NCBI RefSeq assembly: GCF_000970305.1
Contig: NZ_CP009517.1
Coordinates: 744,001 to 808,000 of the forward strand
DNA: 64,000 nt
Direction of reading: 5' to 3'
Source of the DNA: Methanosarcina barkeri 3
GTDB taxonomy: Archaea > Halobacteriota > Methanosarcinia > Methanosarcinales > Methanosarcinaceae
Shown: piece by piece, positions 58,144 to 64,000 of the stretch
Layout: each line of letters opens with the position of its first letter
How positions within the stretch are numbered: the stretch's first letter is position 1
Made by a program: the position numbers and the translations under genes
Notes under the pieces: generated by a model
Told to the model about the DNA's origin: nothing
Database searches by the model: none
The model's input: the letters and a program-made list of their open reading frames with translations, nothing else

Positions 58144-59070
58144 TGTCTAGAAATTCAGTTATGTATCCTTAAAATTAAGAAAGGGATTACGGATAATGTA
58201 TTTCTAAGTATTAATCCCAGTAATTAAATTGCCGTGACAATAGTTACTATCTGCTTCCAAAGTGCCTGTAAATGTGAAAAGAATTTCGGAACTGAAAAAC
58301 AGGAATCTATCAGAAAGCTGGCTTATTCTCAGCTTTGCTGTTGAGTCTTTAGAGTGAAATAGGTAGTAAAAAACATAAGATGTGCTTTGGAAGTACCTTA
58401 AGTGACTTCTAATTGGCTTGACATTTTCCTCATGAAGGCTGAATTTTTAAATAGGGTTACTTCCTGAATTTTAATTGTAGATCCTCCCTATGGATTCAAA
58501 GAAAATATCAAGTAAGGGGGCTTATGAGGAGAGAAAAGCATCACTCAAGGCAAAAAAATCCTTATACTGAGGTTAAAAGGTTAATTCAAAAAAGTTTATT
58601 GAAGCTACCTATTGTAATCTGAACCACATAATACCACTGAAAAGAAAATAACGATTTAAGATAGAGAAATCTCTCCTTCGAGTTAAAAAATTTATTAAAA
58701 AAAGCAAGAGTTAAAAGGTTTAGCATATTAAAAGGTTTTAGTATATTATACTTAAACAGAAAATCATCAATTAATAAAAACTAAACGCACAGGATGTTCT
58801 TCTAATAACAGGCACAAACAAATGAAAGTACTCTACTTTACCCTTCATTGACTTCAATCTCGTCATTACCTTGGGTAGTAAGATTGTCCTAATTTTGGTT
58901 TTTCAAACCACCGCTAAACTAATCAGCGAATTGCCATAGAAGGCTTAAATGTGATAAAGAGAAGAAAATGAAAAAGAGCATGGGTAATCAGTTTTATTCC
59001 GTACTTTTATGTCAAATCAAAGGCAGAGTTCGGGAGTAGAACCCTAGCATTTCCATAAAAACATTATAAT
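58144..59070. other. Long non-coding stretch inside the MITE-bracketed segment
   Basis: About 930 bases without a supported gene. A 26-codon frame at 58491 (MDSKKISSKGAYEERKAS) is too short and without context. The last 100 bases must contain the promoter of the ATPase gene. GC content rises sharply at 59090. Confidence 0.45.
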
Positions 59071-60330
59071 ATGAATGCAAGAAAACCGGAGTTATACGCT
59101 ATGAGTGAAAGAGAACGAAAGACGCCGGCACGCATCGAGTATCTGAGGGTTGAGAACTATCGGGCACTGCGGCAAGTGGAGTTTAAGAACCTTACACCTA
59201 TGACAGTGCTTTTAGGCCCAAATGGCAGCGGCAAGTCTACGGTATTCGATGTTTTCGCTTTCCTTTCTGAGTGTTTTGAATCAGGACTACGCCGAGCCTG
59301 GGATCGGCGGGGCAGGGCGAAAGAACTCAAGACACGGGGCTGTGAAGGATCTGTGGTCATTGAGATAAAGTACAAGGAACCTGGATTCCCGAAAATAACC
59401 TATCACTTAGCTGTGGATGAACGTAAGGGTTCACCGGTAGTAGTGGAAGAATGGCTGCAGTGGAGGCGGGGTACACAGGGTAAGCCCTTCCGATTTATGG
59501 AATACCGCGAAGGCAAGGGCCGTGCCATCAGCGGCGAAAAGCCAGATGAACAGGACAAGAGGGTTGAAATTCCACTTAAATCTCCAGATCTTATTGCCGT
59601 GAATGCTCTGGGTCAATTTGCCGATCACCCACGTGTGGCGTCGTTGCGCGATTTTATTACAGGCTGGCATGTCTCTTACCTTTCGGTAGATGATACGCGT
59701 GGTCAGCCGGAGGCAGGTCCACAGGAAAGACTTTCACGCACAGGTGATAACTTGGCCAATGTCATACAGTACCTAGCCGAGCAACACCCATCACTGTTGG
59801 AACATATATTCGAGGTATTGCGAAACCGTGTCCCTCATGTAGAAAAAGTACTGGCTGAGGCTATGCCGGACGGCCGCCTCCTTCTCCAGATCAAGGACGC
59901 TCCTTTTGACCACCCGGTGCTTGCCCGTTTCGCATCTGATGGCACACTCAAGATGCTGGCTTATCTGGTGTTACTTAACGATCCCGAGCCGCCTTCATTC
60001 ATTGGTATTGAAGAGCCTGAAAATTTCCTTCACCCACGCTTGCTACCCGAACTAGCTGAAGAATGTCGTGCAGCCAGTGCCCGCGGACAATTCCTTGTCA
60101 CCACCCATTCACCTTTTTTTGTCAACGCTCTGAGACCTGAGGAGGTTCGCATACTTTACCGCGATGAACGAGGGTACACCCAGACAGTCCGAGCGGCAGA
60201 TATCCGGGGCATCCCGGAATTTATAGATGCTGGCGCTTCGCTGGGATACTTGTGGCTGGAAGGGCGTTTTGGAAGGGGAGATCCACTGGTAAACCAGGGA
60301 GCACCATCACGCAAAGGGGGGAAGCCATGA
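59071..60330 (+). CDS. AAA ATPase (OLD/SMC-like), defence candidate
   Basis: A 419-residue ABC-class ATPase: [20 protein letters not shown], Walker [17 protein letters not shown] (residues 47-62), the Walker B region [19 protein letters not shown], and the H-loop [16 protein letters not shown]. No coiled-coil arm of SMC length, so it is like the AAA_15/AAA_21 ATPases. It overlaps (ATGA) a small TOPRIM-like protein gene. Such ATPase plus DUF4276/TOPRIM pairs are known as defence-like cassettes, comparable in layout to PARIS (AriA/AriB) and OLD systems. GC content is well above the surroundings, a sign of transfer. ATG 59101 is an alternative start; neither has an SD. Confidence 0.85.
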   Translation: MNARKPELYAMSERERKTPARIEYLRVENYRALRQVEFKNLTPMTVLLGPNGSGKSTVFDVFAFLSECFESGLRRAWDRRGRAKELKTRGCEGSVVIEIKYKEPGFPKITYHLAVDERKGSPVVVEEWLQWRRGTQGKPFRFMEYREGKGRAISGEKPDEQDKRVEIPLKSPDLIAVNALGQFADHPRVASLRDFITGWHVSYLSVDDTRGQPEAGPQERLSRTGDNLANVIQYLAEQHPSLLEHIFEVLRNRVPHVEKVLAEAMPDGRLLLQIKDAPFDHPVLARFASDGTLKMLAYLVLLNDPEPPSFIGIEEPENFLHPRLLPELAEECRAASARGQFLVTTHSPFFVNALRPEEVRILYRDERGYTQTVRAADIRGIPEFIDAGASLGYLWLEGRFGRGDPLVNQGAPSRKGGKP

Positions 60331-60938
60331 ATACCAGACATCTAGAAATCATGGTAGAAGAACCCTCCATGGAGGCATTTCTTAGGGAATTACTTCCCCG
60401 AATGCTTGGAGACAAGGTGAGCTTCGAGATTTACCCCTTCCAGTGCAAGAATGACCTACTTTCCAAACTTTCCTCTCGACTGAGAGGTTACTCCTGCTGG
60501 CTTCCGTCAGACTGGCGCATAGTCGTGGTTGTGGATAGGGACGATGAAGACTGCCGTGAACTCAAACAAAGGCTGGATGACATAGTCCTTCGGGAAGGCC
60601 TGAGCACTCGCTCAAGCGCCTCCACCCGTTGGCAGGTGGTTAACCGAATCGCCATCGAAGAACTCGAAGCCTGGTATTTTGGGGACTGGAATGCCGTCAA
60701 ACGTGCCTATCCTAAAGTTAACGCAAATATTCCTCAAAAAGAAGCATACCACAATCCAGATTCCATATCTGGCGGCACCTGGGAAGCCTTTGAGCGGCTG
60801 ATGAAGAAGGCAGGCTATTTTGAGGGGGGCCTGCGCAAAATAGAAGTTGCACGCAAGCTAGGCTACCAAATAGATTGGAAGCACAACAGTTCTCTCAGCT
60901 TTCAGTATTTCCGGGATGCAGTCCTGGAAATCCTATAA
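60327..60938 (+). CDS. DUF4276/TOPRIM-like protein, partner of the ATPase
   Basis: A 203-residue soluble protein with a TOPRIM-like N-terminal part: [19 protein letters not shown] supplies the conserved Glu, and [20 protein letters not shown] the DxD(D) motif. The rest ([20 protein letters not shown]) fits DUF4276. TOPRIM proteins coordinate Mg2+ and act as nucleases or effectors. Start ATG overlaps the ATPase stop and follows AAAGGGGGGAAG. A start further upstream inside the ATPase is unlikely. Probably the effector of the pair; inferred from analogy with other ATPase/TOPRIM systems. Confidence 0.8.
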   Translation: MNTRHLEIMVEEPSMEAFLRELLPRMLGDKVSFEIYPFQCKNDLLSKLSSRLRGYSCWLPSDWRIVVVVDRDDEDCRELKQRLDDIVLREGLSTRSSASTRWQVVNRIAIEELEAWYFGDWNAVKRAYPKVNANIPQKEAYHNPDSISGGTWEAFERLMKKAGYFEGGLRKIEVARKLGYQIDWKHNSSLSFQYFRDAVLEIL

Positions 60939-60990
60939 ATGTCTAAGATAGAGCCGGTTGCAATTTGTATAGTTGAAATAACAGTACTAG

Positions 60991-61089
60991 TGTCTTGGCA
61001 ATTCAATTGTTGAGCATGATTTTGGTAGCTTCTCATCAGCATATAACGATTTTGAGCTCATTAGATTACTAATAACTAAATTTTCATGA
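60991..61089. mobile_element. MITE-like element, right copy
   Basis: A 99-bp copy of the element at 58042-58139, bounded by CTAG at 60987-60990 and 61090-61093. Ends TGTCTTGGCAATTC and TTTTCATGA. It lies between the TOPRIM-like gene and the relic of a type I restriction locus, 31 bases before the hsdM start codon. Confidence 0.75.
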
Positions 61090-61123
61090 CTAGGCTGCAA
61101 GCTAGACTTATAGAGGAATAATA

Positions 61124-61608
61124 ATGATCACAGGTGAACTGAAAAACAAAATCGACCGCATATCAATGCCGTAATCCATAAGCTTCGGATGAATATTCCA
61201 TTGACAGCAACTGATCTTGATGAACTGGAGCGGATACTCTCTGAAAGTGGGTTTGGAGGGCCGGAAGAAATCGCCCGTGCCAAACAGGTATCAAACGGAC
61301 TCGGACTCTTCGTGCGTTCACTCATAGGGCTTGATAGGGAAGCTGCAAAACAGTCGCTTGCCACATTCCTGGCAGGTAAGACCCTGACTGCAAACCAGAT
61401 AGAGTTCATAAACCTGATCATTAACCATCTTACCGAGCACGGTGCAATGGATGTAGCATTACTTTACGAATCACCATTTACTGACCTTACACCACAGGGC
61501 CCGGATGGGCTTTTTACCTCAACTCAAATTGATGAATTGATAGTCACATTGGAGAGGATTACGGCAACAGCATTAGTGCCCCCATATTCGCAACAAATTA
61601 TTGCTTGA
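61124..61608 (+). pseudogene. Type I restriction relic: hsdM start joined to hsdR end
   Basis: ATG 61124 with SD AGAGGA reads MITGELKNKIDR, the usual N-terminus of HsdM. Then, one frame over (from 61159), it reads HINAVIHKLRMNIPLTATDL, then ERILSESGFGG, GLFVRSLIGLDREAAKQSL, LTANQIEFINLIINHLT and ALLYESPFTDLTPQGPDGLF, the EcoEI-type C-terminal domain of HsdR. Everything between (most of hsdM, hsdS, the HsdR motor and nuclease) is gone. A single deletion joining the first 12 codons to the last 150 explains it. A stretch of 139 codons from ATG 61189 remains open and might still be translated. Confidence 0.85.
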
Positions 61609-61744
61609 AAGTCTATTGAGCCGCATTGGATAAGTAATAATTTTCAAGCAATAGCAGGGAGATTTAACATTCATTTTGAATCGACTAAACAAAGTTAACA
61701 TACACTAAATAATTCCGATAGTTTAAAAAAGAATTTTTGAAATG

Positions 61745-61773
61745 AGCCGACCGAATTTTGTAAACAGTCGGCT
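61745..61773. terminator. Possible bidirectional hairpin terminator
   Basis: Arms AGCCGAC and GTCGGCT with a 15-base loop lie between the HsdR relic and the purE stop. On the plus strand a run of seven T follows after about 30 bases. This could end transcripts from either side, though the gap to the T-tract makes it weak. Confidence 0.35.
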
Positions 61774-61861
61774 AAGTTTACTGCCGATTCAACTTAGTAG
61801 CTTTTTTTAACCAATTGATTATTACCGTATAAACCGGAAGTGAGAGCTTTTTACAGGCTCC

Positions 61862-62263
61862 TTAAGGCTTCACAGTATCAATCAAGTCCAGAATTCTCAG
61901 AGCAAGATGTGCACCGTTTGCTCCGTTATCTATCCCTACGCTTCCTACAGGCACTCCTGGGGGCATCTGGGCAATGGAGAGCAGGGCATCGAGTCCGCCA
62001 AGCTTCGCGCTAACAGGGACTCCGACTACAGGTCTTTTTGTTCTGGAAGCTACAACCCCTGGAAGGGCTGCAGACAAACCTGCAATCGTAATAAAGACCT
62101 TTGCATCGGTGCTTGAGATGTAGCTTTCAAGTTCGTCAGGGTTCCTGTGAGCAGAAATGACCATTACTTCGTAAGTGTATTTGCTCTTTTCAAGTACGGA
62201 TACCGCACGGTTGGCGATAGACCTGTCGGATTCGGAACCCATAATTATTGAGATATCAACCAT
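61862..62263 (-). CDS. purE: N5-CAIR mutase / AIR carboxylase catalytic subunit
   Basis: A 133-residue PurE of purine biosynthesis. It has the start [32 protein letters not shown], the Gly-rich region [19 protein letters not shown] and [20 protein letters not shown], then [11 protein letters not shown]. Archaeal PurE of this size catalyses the carboxylation step to CAIR. It lies 20 bases after the aroQ stop, in one operon with aromatic amino acid genes. Confidence 0.95.
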   Translation of the reverse strand: MVDISIIMGSESDRSIANRAVSVLEKSKYTYEVMVISAHRNPDELESYISSTDAKVFITIAGLSAALPGVVASRTKRPVVGVPVSAKLGGLDALLSIAQMPPGVPVGSVGIDNGANGAHLALRILDLIDTVKP

Positions 62264-62283
62264 TTTTAGCTTCTCCTGAGCAG

Positions 62284-62571
62284 TCAGGGCAATCTTCCTT
62301 TGCCGCTTAACTCGTTTTGGCGCTCAATACTCATCCTGATAAGAACCTCAAAAATGGCCTTTATGGAACCCGGATCAAGGTTGAGCTCGGTTGCGGCATT
62401 TAAAGCTCTGTTAATTACAACCTCGTTTTGCTTCTGGTCATTTATCGAAGTTCCATTTATTCTTTTTGATTCAAGCACTCTTTCGGCCATATTTACTCTT
62501 CTATCAATGAGGGCAAGTATTTCCCTATCAATTTCCTCGATTTCTCTGCGGATGTCCTCAAGTTCGTTCAA
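62284..62571 (-). CDS. Chorismate mutase (AroQ class)
   Basis: A 95-residue all-helical AroQ-type chorismate mutase converting chorismate to prephenate: [20 protein letters not shown], the Arg/Lys active-site pattern [10 protein letters not shown], and the last helix [15 protein letters not shown]. Length as usual for the single-domain enzyme. It starts 14 bases after the shikimate kinase stop. Confidence 0.9.
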   Translation of the reverse strand: MNELEDIRREIEEIDREILALIDRRVNMAERVLESKRINGTSINDQKQNEVVINRALNAATELNLDPGSIKAIFEVLIRMSIERQNELSGKGRLP

Positions 62572-62585
62572 GTGAACCCCTCGTT

Positions 62586-63452
62586 TTATAAAGACATTGC
62601 ATCTCTGTTATTTATAGAGGTTTCTATAACCCTGCCTTCCATCCCACAGCTCTCCCAGGCCGACCTGAGCTCTTCTATCTGTTTTTCTTTAACAAGAGCA
62701 ACATATGCCGGGCCGGATCCGGATAGGCTTACCCCTTTTACACCGCATTCCAGGGCTTGAAGAATGCATTCGGTATCAAAGCCAAGGGCGCTGCAGTAGA
62801 GGAAACCGTTTAAAGTCATTGCTTTTTCATACTCTCCTGCAAGTGCAAGTTCGTATGCCATATCTATATACGGAGCAATGAGTTCCGAACGTTTAACATT
62901 TGTTTGTGAACTGAACACTTTCCTGTTCGGCGCAAAGATAAGGACCTTTGAATTGTATTCCTCTCTTTTAAGCAATTCCAGTTTCCGATTGTCGGTAATT
63001 ACAACTCCGCCGAAAAAAGAAGCACAAGCGTCATCAAAAGACCCTGTTATGGTTACTTTTGCTTCTCTTGCAGCTCTTACCCCAAGTTTTACAGCGTCAA
63101 GAGGAGGCATTGATTCTCCTATAGCGTTTAAAGTTGCCAGTACGGTTGCATTGGCAGCTGCACTGCTGCTCTTGAGTCCGCCTGCAAGAGGAATGTTGCT
63201 GCTTGTTTTTACCTTGCCCCCAAGTTTAATCTCGAAGTGTTCAAGCACAAGTTCTACACACCTTTCAATAAGAAAAGTGTCTGCTTCAGGCATTCCCTCA
63301 ATCGATCCGCGGACTTTTTTTTCGCGGTCCGAGAGTTCCACCTCTGAATATGTTTTTAAGCCAGTTCCGAATGCCGCACCTTTCCAGGTTGCAAATGCCG
63401 CAATAATGGTTCCTGCTCCAGACGCGCAGGCGTGCCCTTCAAGTATCATCAT
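62586..63452 (-). CDS. aroK: Archaeal shikimate kinase (GHMP type)
   Basis: A 288-residue GHMP-superfamily shikimate kinase, the archaeal replacement for bacterial AroK, producing shikimate 3-phosphate. Visible are CASGAGTIIAAFATWKGAAFG, the ATP-binding motif IPLAGGLKSSSAAANATVLA, and the C-terminal GVSLSGSGPAYVALV. First gene of the operon aroK-aroQ-purE. The start at 63452 (or the Met next to it) has no strong SD. Confidence 0.93.
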   Translation of the reverse strand: MMILEGHACASGAGTIIAAFATWKGAAFGTGLKTYSEVELSDREKKVRGSIEGMPEADTFLIERCVELVLEHFEIKLGGKVKTSSNIPLAGGLKSSSAAANATVLATLNAIGESMPPLDAVKLGVRAAREAKVTITGSFDDACASFFGGVVITDNRKLELLKREEYNSKVLIFAPNRKVFSSQTNVKRSELIAPYIDMAYELALAGEYEKAMTLNGFLYCSALGFDTECILQALECGVKGVSLSGSGPAYVALVKEKQIEELRSAWESCGMEGRVIETSINNRDAMSL

Positions 63453-63663
63453 CCTCAGAATGCATTATTCTTTAATATTTTTTACTGCGTTTCTCCACAG
63501 GATCCGGGTCTCCTGAAACGCAAAGCTTTGAAAAGTATTCATAAAAAAGCAGAAATTTACAAACATAAATAGCAAAGTTGAATCACATATACAAAAAACA
63601 TTTCGAGATGTTATCAGAGGATACTATTCGAATCAGGAACAAAAGTTTCTAATTTCAGATCTA
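63453..63663. other. Divergent promoter region and open frame without start
   Basis: Contains the aroK promoter. The plus-strand frame of the next ORF is open from about 63560 (QKTFRDVIRGYYSNQEQKF) but has no ATG, GTG or TTG in a good context before 63664, so the ORF may be the 3' end of a lost gene. Confidence 0.4.
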
Positions 63664-63879
63664 GTGGATTCAATCAAAAATATGAAATCATTATTAGACC
63701 CAGGAAAGTATAGCAGGCAGGTGGATCTACTTACATTACTTTCTATCCTTAATAAAGGACTGAAAAATGGGACCAAAACGGGCATAAAGGTTTTATTCAC
63801 GCCCCAACCTGATGGAAAACTACTGAAAAATCCAGTTCTTGAAGAGCAGTCAATAAAAATGAAAAGATTTCCAGGGTAA
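63664..63879 (+). CDS. Uncertain small ORF, possibly a gene remnant
   Basis: 71 codons from GTG 63664: DSIKNMKSLLDPGKYSRQVD, then LLTLLSILNKGLKNGTK and VLFTPQPDGKLLKNPVLEEQ. No family recognised and no SD. The frame extends upstream for about 35 more codons without a start codon, so it may be a remnant, or start with a rare codon. Confidence 0.35.
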   Translation: MDSIKNMKSLLDPGKYSRQVDLLTLLSILNKGLKNGTKTGIKVLFTPQPDGKLLKNPVLEEQSIKMKRFPG

Positions 63880-63903
63880 AATTTCTATGCATTACATATA
63901 AAA

Positions 63904-63962
63904 AATCTCAAAAGTAATAAACGATCTCAAAAGTAATAAAAGATCTCAAAAGTAATAAAAGA
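63904..63962. repeat. 19-bp tandem repeat at the window end
   Basis: Three copies of GATCTCAAAAGTAATAAAA, the first with two changes, in non-coding DNA after the last ORF. Confidence 0.9.
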
Positions 63963-64000
63963 GTTAAATATATAACTAACATCTTAAATCGAGATAATTG

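Overview
This window looks like a chromosomal segment of a Methanosarcina-type methanogenic archaeon. The evidence is a Cdc48/VAT AAA ATPase, a GHMP-type archaeal shikimate kinase, a methanogen-output-domain response regulator, KaiC-like single-domain ATPases, an archaeal tRNA intron with a bulge-helix-bulge, PKD-domain surface proteins, long AT-rich intergenic DNA full of private tandem repeats, and a complete second, bacterial-type Na+ F1Fo (N-)ATPase operon of the kind known from M. acetivorans and M. barkeri.

Layout. 0.4-10 kb: a PaaK-like CoA ligase, a DUF3795/NnrU-like gene pair with a decayed second copy 3 kb away, a small PKD surface protein, a transposase remnant, an Fe-S aldo/keto reductase, a GT2 glycosyltransferase and a frameshifted DUF2795 gene. 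10-17 kb: an MscS channel abutting an AAA protein, a CPA1 antiporter and Cdc48. 17-23.9 kb: a fossil P-type ATPase, DedA and flippase-like membrane proteins, a zinc-ribbon/DUF22-like pair and two PKD surface proteins. 24-31.4 kb is an AT-rich accessory region: an HUH Rep-like gene, a two-gene operon of unknowns, a putative class III/Pycsar-like nucleotide cyclase bracketed by 32-bp repeats, a HEPN + nuclease-like protein, and a methyltransferase. 32-39 kb: Usp, enolase, an HTH regulator, a PPC protein, a fossil ABC ATPase, a nitroreductase interrupted by an in-frame UAG, and a DMT exporter.

39.6-49 kb: a multi-pass membrane protein and the minus-strand N-ATPase operon atpDCQRBEFAG, followed in the window by an intron-containing tRNA-Arg(TCG). 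AtpF and AtpA carry unusual Glu/Lys/Pro/Thr-rich tails, and the AtpA tail appears to continue after a stop codon as a small ORF coupled to atpG. 49-54 kb: KaiC/response-regulator/KaiC signalling genes and a K+ channel with an RCK partner that is broken by a perfect 188-bp tandem duplication. 54-57.3 kb: an S2P-type protease and CutA. 57.5-61.7 kb: a tRNA-Leu with a decayed second tRNA, then a defence-like AAA ATPase + TOPRIM-like pair bracketed by two MITE-like elements with CTAG target duplications, and a fossil type I restriction locus in which the start of hsdM is joined to the end of hsdR. 61.8-63.5 kb: a compact aroK-aroQ-purE operon.

The strongest leads for new biology are the cyclase/HEPN cassette region (25.5-29.7 kb), the MITE-bracketed ATPase/TOPRIM cassette (58-61 kb), the UAG-interrupted nitroreductase and the tailed N-ATPase. 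All family names come from motif reading only; no database search was possible.
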